Positions 40,778 through 49,417 of a DNA stretch of 64,000 bases are shown here, piece after piece. How positions within the stretch are numbered: position 1 is the stretch's first letter; each line of letters begins with the position of its first letter. The notes under the pieces were generated by a model. It made no database searches and had not been told where the DNA came from. It saw only the letters and a list, made by a program, of their open reading frames with translations. Origin of the DNA: Streptomyces malaysiensis subsp. samsunensis (GTDB lineage Bacteria > Actinomycetota > Actinomycetes > Streptomycetales > Streptomycetaceae); NCBI RefSeq assembly GCF_024519315.1, contig NZ_JANIIC010000024.1, forward strand, positions 62,001 to 126,000, written 5' to 3'. Position numbers and translations under genes: made by a program.

Positions 40778-40992
40778 GGCAACTCCCCTGTTCCGCGTCG
40801 AGAGAACGGGCCGGGGGATCCGGACCGGCCCGATCCATGTCGTAGTTGCCGCCAGTCCAGAGTAGGTTGCCGCGCTCCCGAGGATTCTTAGATTACGAAA
40901 TCTCGATCGGCTCGCGATAGCTTGCGACAACTCTTGATCATTTTGTGGCCGAGGATGTTCGGTTACGACAAAGATCCTGCCGGTCTGTTGTC

Positions 40993-41850
40993 TTATGGGC
41001 GATAGACCTTGCCCGGCTCCGGAGTGGCAGGGGCCATCAGCTGGGAGACCGTCACCACCGTGTAGCCGTCCTTCTTCAGCTTCGCGAGGATCCCGGGCAC
41101 CGCCGGGACCGTGCCCTTGTAGATGTCGTGCAGCAGGATGACGCCATCGCGCTTCGTCTGGTCCGGCACCCGCTTCTCGATCAGCGCGGAGTCGGTCGTC
41201 TGGTAGTCCTTCGCCGTGACGCTCCACAGCACCTGCGCCACGCCCAGCTCCCGGCAGATCTTGGAGACCCGCTCGTCCGTACGCCCCTGCGGCGGCCGCA
41301 TCAGCAGCGGGGTACGGCCGGTGAGCCTGGCGACGGCGTCCTGGACACGGGTGATCTCCGAGCGGACCTCGTCGGAGTCGGTCTTGGTCAGGATCTTGTG
41401 CGACCAGGTGTGATTGGCCAGCTCATGGCCCTCGTCCGCGATACGGCGCACCAGGTCGGGGTGTTTCACGATGTGGTTCTTGCCCAGCATGAAGAAGGTC
41501 GCGTGGACGTGCTCACGCTTGAGGATCTTCAGCAGCCGGGGGGTGTTCCCGCTGGGGCCCGCGTCGAAGGTGAGGGCGACGCATTTGGCGATGGCGCAGT
41601 CGACGGAGCCGGTGTCATCGCCGTTGTCGCTGTTATCGCCCTTGTTGCCCTTGCCGCTCTTGTCTCCCTCCTTCAGCACGTTCGGCTTGGACGCGGCCGG
41701 TGTCGAATGCCCGGCGTCCGCCGCCGCGTGCTCCCGGGCACTGCGCGGCGAGGTGGTGTCGTAGGACGCACCGCAGCCACTGAGGCCCAGCGCGAGAGAG
41801 ACGGCACCTACGAGCAGCCCGGATATTCGGCCCTTTTGCCCCATTGACAT
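40993..41850 (-). CDS. Lipoprotein polysaccharide deacetylase (NodB domain)
   Basis: A 285-residue CE4 family protein. The signal peptide ends in the lipobox LSGC near residue 26, so it should be anchored outside the membrane. After a Lys/Gly/Asp-rich spacer comes the NodB domain: TFDAGPSGNTPRLL (motif 1), HATFFMLG, the zinc HTWSH in ELANHTWSHKI (motif 2), RPPQGRTDE (motif 3) and ILLHDIYKGT (motif 5). Motif 1 has Ala where the metal-binding second Asp of TFDDGP is usual, so metal use or activity may be altered. Likely acts on peptidoglycan or chitin-like glycans. ATG 41850 or 41844 could be the start. Confidence 0.88.
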   Translation of the reverse strand: MSMGQKGRISGLLVGAVSLALGLSGCGASYDTTSPRSAREHAAADAGHSTPAASKPNVLKEGDKSGKGNKGDNSDNGDDTGSVDCAIAKCVALTFDAGPSGNTPRLLKILKREHVHATFFMLGKNHIVKHPDLVRRIADEGHELANHTWSHKILTKTDSDEVRSEITRVQDAVARLTGRTPLLMRPPQGRTDERVSKICRELGVAQVLWSVTAKDYQTTDSALIEKRVPDQTKRDGVILLHDIYKGTVPAVPGILAKLKKDGYTVVTVSQLMAPATPEPGKVYRP

Positions 41851-42047
41851 CCCCGTAGCCCCCTTGTGGTCAGCAGTGGTCGCGATGCCGCCAACAGACG
41901 TATAAATACGTAAAGTCGGCGGCACTCGGCGAGCACTATACACGGAAGGTATACATGGGGTTCATAGAGGGCGCGAGAGCCCGAGGGCCAAGGGCCCGCC
42001 GGCTCATGGCTCATGGGGCGCTCATGGGGTGAAGTGGTGGCGCGCGG

Positions 42048-43389
42048 CTAGTTCTGGTGCTTCTCCCAGTCCGCCTGGGCCGAGTTGAGCTCGTTCGCGA
42101 CCTTGTCGCAGAACGCCTTGGCGGTCAGCCGGCCGAGCAGCACCTTCTGGAAGCTGGGCTCGTTGTCGGCCTTGCTGATGTTGTTCCAGTCCGGGAGGTA
42201 GTACGGCAGCTGGACGACCTTGGTCCGCGGATCGTTGAGCGACTCCAGCACGGCCTTGGCCGGCGGGGCCTTGGCGATCCATTCGTCGTCCGCGGCCCCG
42301 ACATTGGCCGGGATCGCGCCCACATCCTCGTTCCAGAGGCTGTTCATCTCCGGGGAGGCCGCGAACTCGATGAACTTCCAGGCCGCCGCCTTGTTCTTGC
42401 TCGCCTTGAACAGCCCGAGGCCGTCGACCGGGTTGGAGACGATGGTGCGCGCCGCTCCGGCCCTGGACGGCGGCAGCGGTATGCCCGCGATCTTGTCCTT
42501 GCCGAGCAGCCGTATGTGGTCGACATAGCTGCCGAGGTTGTGCTGCAACATCCCGATGTCGCCCTGGCCGAACTGGGCGACCATCTTGGCGAAGTCGTTG
42601 TTGAGATCAGCTGCCGGGGGTGACCTTCTTGAAGAGGGCGATGTACTTCTCGAGCGCCGCGACGTTCCGGGGGTCGTCGAGGGTGGTCCTGTCGCCGTCC
42701 CAGAAGGACGAGATACCGGACTGGGCGTACATCATGTCCAGCGCCTGCGCGATCGAGCCCGCGCCGCCGCGCAGGGTGAAGCCGAACTTGTTCCCGCCCC
42801 TGTCGGTCAGCTCGTCGGCGGCCTTGTAGAAGTTCTCCCAGCTGTCGGGCGCGGGCAGCTTCGCCGCCTTGAAGAGGTCGGTGCGGTACCAGAGGGTGCC
42901 CTGGTTGGCGGAGGTCGGGACGGAGTACAGCTCCTTGTCGTCACCGCCCGCCGCCCGGACACTCTCGACCATGTTCTTGATCAGCTTGCCCTTGAGGGCG
43001 CTGTCGTCGATGCGGTCGGTCACCGGGTCGAGGGCGCCCTGGGCGACCAGATTGGCCAGATACGCGGTGCCCACGCCGCCGACGTCGGGCAGGCTGTCGC
43101 CACCGCTCTGGATGGCGGTGTCGTACTTCGACTGCACATTGGTGATCGGGATCGGGACGTACTTCACCGTGATGTCGGGGTACTTGTCCTCGAACTTGGC
43201 GATGATCTGCTTCCAGATCTTGGTGCGGGGGCCGCCGTTGTTGTCCCAGAAGGTGATGGTGCCCTTGCCGGGGCCCTCCTCGCCGGTGGTCGAGCCGTCG
43301 TCGCCGCAGGCGGTGGCTGTTAAGGCGAAGGTTAGGGCTGCGGCTAGGGTGGCTGCGGTTCGGGGTGTTCTGCGGCGCGTTGGTTTCAT
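42048..43389 (-). pseudogene. ABC sugar-binding lipoprotein gene with a frameshift
   Basis: Two frames together make one complete extracellular solute-binding protein. The first, 43389 to about 42616, gives a lipoprotein signal (lipobox TATAC) and the N-domain (GTITFWDNNGGPRTKIWKQI, VPTSANQGTLWYR) and stops early at VTPGS. The second, from about 42615 to 42048, continues without loss (DLNNDFAKMVAQFGQGDIGM, SNPVDGLGLFKASKNK, LPDWNNISKADNEPS). One extra base in the five-G run at 42616-42620 explains the break. The gene has one TTA codon in its signal region. No permease genes are adjacent. Either a real mutation or a sequencing error. Confidence 0.85.
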
Positions 43390-43527
43390 GGTGTTCTTCT
43401 CCTTTGTGGGTCTCCTTGCGGTTGCTGGTCGTTGAGGGTTGCGCCGTCTTGGCTGAGGACGGTGGCCGTCTGCGGGTCGGTTGTGCCCACCCGTTCCGCC
43501 CCGCAGAACGATTGCCCACAACCTGGG

Positions 43528-44382
43528 TTATACGGCTGCGCCTTTGTCTGAGAGGTGGGTTGCCAGGCGGGCTGCCGCGGCGTGGGGTAGGCGGCCGTCG
43601 GCGATCGCGGTGACGATGCGGCGGGTGACCGTGTCGGCGGGGGCGATGGGCAGCGGACGCTCCCATGCGAGGGTCGAGCCGACACCCGGGTGCTCCCCGG
43701 TGCGCACACACCACGGGTCGGCCCGGGTGTCGCCGGTCGCACCGGCGAAGACCAGCGTCCAGTCGTCGGTGGCCAGCGCCAGCCAGTCCGCGGGCCGTCC
43801 GTGCACCGCCGCCCCGCCCTCGCCGTCGGCGCTGAAGACGTGGGCGGACTCGGGGAGCCGCGGGACGCGCCAGAAGAAGCCGCCGCCGTGGCCCGCCCCG
43901 CCGAGGGCGATCTCCTGGCCCGTCACATTGGTGAGGGCGGAGGTGAAGTCCAGCGCCCAGCACTCGGTGCCCAGGGACCGTACGGCCACTGTGCGCCGCT
44001 CCAGCAGCAGTTGCCGCCCGCCGGCCGCCCACGCCAGCTCCTCCACGAAACCGTCGGGGTCGCGCAGCAGCCAGCTGAGATGGCGCTGGCTCCCCTGGCG
44101 GTCCCGTCGGCCCGGCCCGCCCCGGAAGTCGTGTCCCGCCACCTCCGGGATGGCCATGGACACGCCCAGGTGGGCCGGATCCTCCGCGGGCCGCAGCCCG
44201 GTGACGGTGACGCCGCCGAGGGTGCGCACGGGGTGCAGATACGGGGGTGGCGCGAGCGCGCCGGGCAGTTGGGGCCGGTGGGCGTACGTCCCGACGACCC
44301 GGCCCTCATGGCGCAGCAGGGTGCAGGGGGGACGGCGGGTGAGGGAGGGGGTCAGGGGATTCGAGGGGGGCAGGGGTGTCAT
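43528..44382 (-). CDS. PmoA family protein (DUF6807-like)
   Basis: A 284-residue cytosolic protein of the family misnamed methane oxygenase PmoA, found in sugar-utilisation operons of actinobacteria. Recognised from VGTYAHRPQLPGALAPPPYLHPVRTLGGV near the start, GHDFRGGPGRRDRQG, WALDFTSALTNVTGQEIALG and GGGFFWRVP. Its reaction is not established. The start overlaps the stop of the preceding broken frame as ATGA, showing that it was the distal gene of a coupled operon. Confidence 0.8.
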   Translation of the reverse strand: MTPLPPSNPLTPSLTRRPPCTLLRHEGRVVGTYAHRPQLPGALAPPPYLHPVRTLGGVTVTGLRPAEDPAHLGVSMAIPEVAGHDFRGGPGRRDRQGSQRHLSWLLRDPDGFVEELAWAAGGRQLLLERRTVAVRSLGTECWALDFTSALTNVTGQEIALGGAGHGGGFFWRVPRLPESAHVFSADGEGGAAVHGRPADWLALATDDWTLVFAGATGDTRADPWCVRTGEHPGVGSTLAWERPLPIAPADTVTRRIVTAIADGRLPHAAAARLATHLSDKGAAV

Positions 44383-44554
44383 GGGTGCGGGACCTCCGCG
44401 GGGGTTGCGGCCCAGGGGGCGCGCAGTTCCGAGTACAGGGCGAGGCGCTCGGCGCCGGCGGTGACCAGTCGGTCTATGCCGGGCACCACGCGCCGCTTGG
44501 CGGCCCGCGGGACGACGCCCGCACCGCGCTCGGTGCGCCAGGCGTCGGCGGGCA
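44379..44554 (-). pseudogene. C-terminal remnant of a lost operon gene
   Basis: About 58 residues (PADAWRTERGAGVVPRAAKR followed by a helical tail ending APWAATPAEVPHP) in the frame that overlaps the PmoA start. It has no start of its own; upstream of about 44554 the frame runs into the out-of-frame dehydratase. By cluster logic it could be the end of a Gfo/Idh/MocA oxidoreductase, but I cannot confirm the family. Confidence 0.45.
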
Positions 44555-44731
44555 GATATCGCTCCAGGTGTTCAGGATCGCGATGACCGGCTTGCCCAGG
44601 TGCTCCTCGGGGAGATAGCCGAGCTGGCGGGTGCGGGCCCGGTGGCTGAAGGAGCGCAGGCCCTCGGTGCCGTACCACTGGTGACTGCGCAGCTCCTCGG
44701 GGCGCTTGCGCGGTCTCCGTCGCGTGCTCAC
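44474..44731 (-). pseudogene. Truncated IlvD/Edd-family dehydratase
   Basis: Residues 1-59 are the unmistakable N-terminus of a sugar-acid or dihydroxy-acid dehydratase (RSHQWYGTEGLRSFSHRART, LGKPVIAILNTWSDI); intact members have about 570 residues. After NTWSDI the sequence jumps to unrelated residues and ends at 44474. The junction, at about 44554, is a deletion that removed the iron-sulfur cysteines and the catalytic core. GTG 44731 overlaps the stop of the DHDPS-family gene as GTGA. Confidence 0.8.
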
Positions 44732-45630
44732 ACCGACCACCCCTCGACGATCGCGGCGACTTCCGCGCGCCTCGGCTCGGGCAGCGGCTTGCTCGGGGCG
44801 CGGACGTCGCGCCGGCACAGGCCCATCGCGGCAAGCGCTTCCTTGACCACCGTGACGTTGTTGGCGGACTGCCGCTCGGCCCTGAGGTCCTCGAACCGCC
44901 GGATCTGCTCCCACACCTTCATCGCGCCCGGATAGTCCCCCGCGCGCAGCGCCCCCAGCATGTCGAGCGAGACGTTGGGGGCCACATTGACCAGGCCCGA
45001 GGTGAAACCGGTGGCGCCGACCGCCCAGTACGAGGGCGCGTACAGCTCGGCGAGCCCGGCCACCCAGACGAACCGGTCAAGACCGGCGTCGCGCGACACG
45101 GCGGCGAAGCGGGTGGCGTCCTGGACCGCGTACTTGACCCCGATGACATTGGGACACTCCTCGCCGAGCCGGGCGATCGCCGCGCCCTCGATGAGCGGAT
45201 TGCGCAGATACGGCACCACACCCAGCCCGGGGACGGCCTCGGCGATGGTGCGGTGGTAGTCGATCCAGCCGTCCTGGGCGACGTAGGGATACACCGGCTG
45301 ATGGACCATCACCATGTCGGCCCCGGCCGCGCGGGCGTGGCGGGCGGCCTCGACCGCGGTGGCCGCGTCATGCCCGACCCCGACGAGCACGGCGGCCCGG
45401 CCAGCGGCCTCCTCGACGGTCAACTCGGTGACCAGCCGCCGCTCTTCGAGGGTGAGGGCGTAGAACTCCCCGGTGTTGCCGTTCGGCGTGACCGCCTTGA
45501 CCCCGCCGTCGAGGAGCCGGCGGAGCAGGGCGCGGTAGGCGGTGCGGTCCACGGCGCCCTGCGCGTCGTACGGAGTCACCGGGATCGCCACGACGTCCGC
45601 GAGCGCCGTCCTCAGCGGTGAGTAGTCCAT
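44728..45630 (-). CDS. DHDPS-family aldolase/dehydratase
   Basis: A 300-residue class I aldolase-type enzyme of the dihydrodipicolinate synthase superfamily. It has AIPVTPYDAQGAVD, the pyruvate-site NGNTGEFYALTLEER (Gly-Asn-Thr-Gly-Glu-Phe, typical of sugar-acid members rather than DapA), a Tyr in VVPYLRNP and the Schiff-base Lys in NVIGVKYAVQD. It most likely handles a 2-keto-3-deoxy sugar acid made by the dehydratase that was encoded next door. ATG 45630 follows AAAGGG. The dehydratase fragment overlaps its end. Confidence 0.85.
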   Translation of the reverse strand: MDYSPLRTALADVVAIPVTPYDAQGAVDRTAYRALLRRLLDGGVKAVTPNGNTGEFYALTLEERRLVTELTVEEAAGRAAVLVGVGHDAATAVEAARHARAAGADMVMVHQPVYPYVAQDGWIDYHRTIAEAVPGLGVVPYLRNPLIEGAAIARLGEECPNVIGVKYAVQDATRFAAVSRDAGLDRFVWVAGLAELYAPSYWAVGATGFTSGLVNVAPNVSLDMLGALRAGDYPGAMKVWEQIRRFEDLRAERQSANNVTVVKEALAAMGLCRRDVRAPSKPLPEPRRAEVAAIVEGWSV

Positions 45631-45707
45631 ACGAACCCTTTCTCTCGATGTGGGCATCGGGCGGGCTGTTCGAATGGTGCTGGGGTCGGCGACCGGGCCG
45701 CCGGGGG

Positions 45708-46379
45708 CTACTCCCGGTCGGCGACCGGGGCCGTCGGGTGCCGCTCCCCGTCCGGGAAGGCGCGCTGGACGAAGGAGGCGATGTGGTCGTGGAGTGCGCT
45801 CGCCGCCCCGTCGGCGTCGCCGTCGAGCGCGCGGGCCAGGATCTCCCGGTGCTCACGGGCCTCCCGCTCCCAGGAGGGCACCGCCTGCCGGCCGATGGCG
45901 GACACCAGCGCGGCCTGGTCGCGCAGTTCGTCGAGCATCCGGGTCAGCAGGGGGTTGCCGCAGGGCAGATAGAGCGCCCGGTGGAAGTCGCGGTTGGCGA
46001 GCGACCGGCCGGCCGGGTCGGCGGCCGCGTCCGACCGCTCCAGGGCGGCCCCGGCGGTCTCCAGCGCGGCCCCGGCGGTCACGGTCCGGCGCAGCGCCTC
46101 GGGCTCCAGGAGCAGCCGCACATCGTAGACGGAGTGCGCCATCGCGGTGTCCACGGTCCTGACCGTGGCCCCCTTGTACTCGCTCATCACCACGAGCCCA
46201 CGCCCCGCGAGCGTCTTGAGCGCCTCCCGCACGGGCGTCTTGGACACCCCGAACTGTGCCGCCAACTCGGCCTCCACCAGCGCCTGTCCGGGCCGCAGCC
46301 GCCCGGTGAGAATCGCGTGCTTGACCGCCTCCAGCACGTACTGGGTGCGGGAGGGGATCGGGCTCGGGGCGATGTCCAT
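45708..46379 (-). CDS. GntR-family regulator, FCD type
   Basis: A 223-residue repressor. The winged helix is at about residues 12-75 (RLRPGQALVEAELAAQFGVS, TPVREALKTLAGRGLV). The all-helical FCD effector domain follows, with its metal/ligand residues at DVRLLLEPEALR, RDFHRALYLPCGN and HREILARALDG. Sugar acids are frequent ligands. It is upstream of the DHDPS-family gene on the same strand and probably controls that broken sugar-acid operon. Confidence 0.92.
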   Translation of the reverse strand: MDIAPSPIPSRTQYVLEAVKHAILTGRLRPGQALVEAELAAQFGVSKTPVREALKTLAGRGLVVMSEYKGATVRTVDTAMAHSVYDVRLLLEPEALRRTVTAGAALETAGAALERSDAAADPAGRSLANRDFHRALYLPCGNPLLTRMLDELRDQAALVSAIGRQAVPSWEREAREHREILARALDGDADGAASALHDHIASFVQRAFPDGERHPTAPVADRE

Positions 46380-46398
46380 GGAGGGCTCTCAGATCTCA

Positions 46399-46418
46399 CA
46401 TATCTTGTCTCGTATATG
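46399..46418. promoter_or_regulatory. Candidate GntR operator
   Basis: CATAT at 46399-46403 and ATATG at 46414-46418 form an inverted repeat around TGTC, 20 nt upstream of the GntR start. The spot is AT-rich and fits an autoregulatory operator. Confidence 0.5.
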
Positions 46419-46551
46419 ACGCATGAAGTACGACGCGATGAAGTTAGGGCGGCCCCGGGGGTTCGTCAACCGTCCTGACGAAAATTCGCACACTGCGGGC
46501 GATCGTCCGCACACGCCCCGCGACTCGCCCCGGCGCCGATAGCGTGGCCGG

Positions 46552-47154
46552 ATGAGGGTGGGATCCGCGACGACGCGGCTGATCGTGCTGCGCGGCAACT
46601 CCGCGTCCGGCAAGTCCTCCGTCGCCGCCGGGCTGCGCGCCCGCTACGGACGCGGCCTCGCGCTGGTGGGCCAGGACAATCTGCGCCGGGTCGTGCTGCG
46701 GGAGCGGGACACCCCGGACGCGGCCAACATCGGCCTCATCGACACCGTGGCCCGCTACGCCCTCGACCACGGCTTCCACGCCGTGGTCGAGGGCATCCTG
46801 CACACCGCGCACTACGGCCCGATGCTGGACGCCCTGTGCCGCGACCACCTGGGCCGCACCCACGCCTACTACCTCGACGTCCCGTTCGCCGAGACCCTGC
46901 GGCGGCACGCCACGAAACCGCAGGCGGACGAGTACGGCGAACGGGAGATGCGCGACTGGTACCGGCCGCTGGACCTGCTGCCCGGCGGGGTCGAGACGGT
47001 GATCCCGGCGGCGAGCGCGCTGGAGGAGACGGTCGAGCGGGTGATGCGGGACGCGGGGTGGGCTGCGGCGCCCGGGGACGTCGGCGGACCGGGCCCTTCC
47101 GTTGTCACGCCCGCTCGGGTGCGTCGGCGGTCTTCGGGTGCCGGGGGCCGGTGA
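46552..47154 (+). CDS. P-loop kinase-like protein
   Basis: A 200-residue AAA/zeta-like phosphotransferase. Walker A is GNSASGKSSVA near residue 18. LVGQDNLRRVVLRERD and the acidic GFHAVVEGILH follow, then a basic lid region (FAETLRRHATKP). It resembles uncharacterised actinobacterial kinases annotated only as AAA or kinase. The last 25 residues are low-complexity. Its 3-prime end overlaps the end of a convergent, damaged MFS gene by 50 nt. The substrate is unknown. Confidence 0.8.
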   Translation: MRVGSATTRLIVLRGNSASGKSSVAAGLRARYGRGLALVGQDNLRRVVLRERDTPDAANIGLIDTVARYALDHGFHAVVEGILHTAHYGPMLDALCRDHLGRTHAYYLDVPFAETLRRHATKPQADEYGEREMRDWYRPLDLLPGGVETVIPAASALEETVERVMRDAGWAAAPGDVGGPGPSVVTPARVRRRSSGAGGR

Positions 47155-48059
47155 TCGCTTCGGGGAGGGGACGCAGGAGGGGCCGGCCCAGGGCGGGGAG
47201 GGCGATTCAGAGCGTACGACCACCGGACAACCGGGATGCGGCCGTAGCGGGCGGCGAGCGTGCCTCCGGCGACCGCGCACACTGCGCCACCGGCGTAGAG
47301 CACGAACAGGGCGGTCGTACCGCCCAGTTCGCCGCCACCAGTACGCTCGCGCACGTAGAGCGAGATGAACGCGCTCAGCCCGACGAAGACGATCGAGCGG
47401 CACATGATGGCCCCGGACAGCCGGAGGAAGGAGGACCAGTCATCCCTTCCCGCTCCCCCGCGGCCCGCTCGCGCGGACCCGGCCGACCCGCCCGGGGCCC
47501 TCAGCGCCCGTAGCGCCGCCGCGCACAGGGCGGCTCCGGCGACGGCGGGGACGGCCAGCAGCGGGGAGGCGCGCAGGCCGCCGGTGGCGATGACGGCCGC
47601 GACCGCGAGGGGCGCGGCGGCGAAGCCGAGGTTGCCGCCGAGGGAGAACCAGCTCATCGCGGTGTGGCTGCCCCGGCTGGCGAGCCGGGCCACCCGGGCC
47701 GACTCGGGGTGGTACGCGGCGACGCCGATCCCGGAGACGGCGACCACCACCAGGGTCATCGCATAGGAGCCGGTGACCCCGCTCAGCGCCACCCCGGCGC
47801 CGCCCACCAGCGTGCTCACCGGCAGCAGCCATGGCATGGCCCACCGGTCGGTGAGCGCCCCGAACAGCGGCTGCACCACGGACGACAGCAGCGAGGCCGC
47901 CAGCACGACACCGGAGGCGGCGGCGTAGCTGTAGGCCCGTTCGGAGACGAAGAACGGCACCAGCGCGGCCACCGCTCCCTGGTAGATGTCCACACAGGCG
48001 TGTCCCAGGGACAACAGGGCGATGGGCCTGCGGTGTGGGGTGGTTCGGTTCTTCAGCAC
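47105..48059 (-). pseudogene. MFS transporter gene with an internal deletion
   Basis: The first part reads as a Fsr-like (fosmidomycin-resistance type) transporter: PIALLSLGHACVDIYQGAVA, FGALTDRWAMPWLLPVSTLVGG, GIGVAAYHPESAR and eight helices, up to RIPVVRWSYAL near 47208. There the frame fails. One base over, IALPALGRPLLRPLPE continues to a stop at 47105 and looks like the normal C-terminal end. About 100 codons (helices 9-12) between these points are missing. The undisturbed frame would run on antisense through the kinase gene to 46869. The start could be GTG 48059 or an in-frame ATG at 48131. Confidence 0.75.
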
Positions 48060-48183
48060 CCTTCGATCGTGGCGATGCCACGAGGTGTCGCGCTTCCGAT
48101 AAACCGCCGACTCATGCCGGAAACCCGCCATGGGGGTGCGGCGGGCTTCCGGGCAGCTCGGTTCGGATCGGCTCCGCTCTGTT

Positions 48184-48230
48184 GAGCTCAGCTCAGGCCA
48201 TCTCAGCCCATCTCAGCTCAGCTCAGCTCG
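48184..48230. repeat. CTCAG short tandem repeat at a gene end
   Basis: Repeated CTCAG/GCTCA units, some interrupted by CCAT, covering the stop codon of the 48218-49417 gene. Likely slippage-prone. Because the repeat contains stop codons in the gene frame, length changes would not extend the protein. Confidence 0.6.
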
Positions 48231-49417
48231 GCGAGGGCCGTGCGGACGGCCTCGAGGTCCTGGTCCGAGGCCAGACCCGCGTGATACAGCCGGAGCTCAT
48301 CCGCGCCCAGCTCCACCGCGTGGGCCGCGTCCTGGGCCAGCGTGGCCGGGCTGCCGCCCATCCCCGCCACCACCGTGAAGTTGGCGGCGAGCACGGTCCG
48401 TTCGGTCCGGTGCGGCACGAAGGGGAGCAGCACCCCGGAGCGTGCCGCCTCGCCCCCGGTGCAGGGCAGCACGACCCCATCGGCCTGCGCCAGCACATCG
48501 GCCGGGTCCACCCCGACGTTGGCGCCGAGCCGGTGCGGGGCCGGGTCGGCATGCAGCAGAACCCGGAAGTCCGCTTCCGCCGCGGCCCTTACGGCGGCCA
48601 CGGCCTCGGCCCGCAGACTGCTCGCGATCCGGTCGCGCCAGGCCGCGAAGACGGCGGCGTGGTCGGCGCCGAGCAGCTTCTCGACCTCGGCCCACTCCTC
48701 CGCGCGGTCACCGCCGTCCGCGGTCGTCTCGCCCGTCCACACCGGTCGCAGCGCGCGCACGACCGCCTGGCGCAGCTCCTCGGCGTCGGCCCCGAGCTCC
48801 TCATAGCCCGCGCCGCAGCTCTCGCAGAAGCACAGCGACATCAGATACTGGCCGGCGCCGCCCAGCGGCACCCCGCCGATCTTGTCGTGGGCGTGCAGAT
48901 GGGCGAGCCCGTACCAGCCGCAGGACTCCAGCTCGGTGCCGCGGGTGCCGGGCCGTACGGCGGCCTCGGCGGCCAGGTCCACCAGATAGGCGCGCACCTC
49001 GGGGCGGGCGATGCACGGCGCCCATGGGTAGCGGTCGCCGTAGGCGTTGCGCACGGTGATCCGCGGATGCTCCTCGCCCAGCCGGGTGTTGTGCGCGAGC
49101 ACCACCCAGGCGTGGACCTCGAGACCGGCGTCGGCCAGCGCGGCGGCCGCCTCGCCGTACGGGTCGTCGCCCGGCACCCACGATTGCTCGTACGGCCGCA
49201 GTTCGCGCCCCTGCCAGCGCTCGGCGTCCGGCGGGTAGAGCACGGCCGCGTGGCGGGCGGTGACGATGCGGTGGCCGGGGTGACGCGGGGTCAGGGCCCG
49301 GGTGGAGTGGTAGGCGGAGGCCAGCGTCACCTGCCGGACGCCGAGATCGGCGATGCGGCGCGCGGCGTCCGGGTCTCCGACGACGTCCCAGGGGTAGACG
49401 AAGGCGGAGGCCCTCAC
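48218..49417 (-). CDS. Uncharacterised protein coupled to kdgD
   Basis: A 399-residue protein that I do not recognise. It opens with SAFVYPWDVVGDPDAARRIA and DLGVRQVTLASAYHSTRAL, followed by WVVLAHNTRLGEEHP, ESCGWYGLAHLHAHDK and CFCESCGAGYEELG. The alternating pattern suggests a TIM-barrel, glycosidase-like fold. The CXCXXCG cluster could bind a metal. No signal peptide is seen, so it is cytosolic. GTG 49417 overlaps the kdgD stop (GTGA), so it is made with the uronate enzymes. A role in releasing or processing uronic-acid sugars is an inference from context. Confidence 0.75.
   Translation of the reverse strand: MRASAFVYPWDVVGDPDAARRIADLGVRQVTLASAYHSTRALTPRHPGHRIVTARHAAVLYPPDAERWQGRELRPYEQSWVPGDDPYGEAAAALADAGLEVHAWVVLAHNTRLGEEHPRITVRNAYGDRYPWAPCIARPEVRAYLVDLAAEAAVRPGTRGTELESCGWYGLAHLHAHDKIGGVPLGGAGQYLMSLCFCESCGAGYEELGADAEELRQAVVRALRPVWTGETTADGGDRAEEWAEVEKLLGADHAAVFAAWRDRIASSLRAEAVAAVRAAAEADFRVLLHADPAPHRLGANVGVDPADVLAQADGVVLPCTGGEAARSGVLLPFVPHRTERTVLAANFTVVAGMGGSPATLAQDAAHAVELGADELRLYHAGLASDQDLEAVRTALAELS

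Noticed and set aside
40778..41227. A 150-codon N-terminal extension of the beta-helix protein
   Set aside because: The extension runs antisense-like through the end of the deacetylase region and lies before a good GGGGAG ribosome site and a proper signal peptide start at 40777.
46869..47104. A full-length 420-residue reading of the MFS gene
   Set aside because: Beyond residue about 300 this frame reads Pro/Arg/Ser-rich sequence antisense to the P-loop kinase and does not resemble transporter helices; the real C-terminal end is found in another frame ending at 47105.
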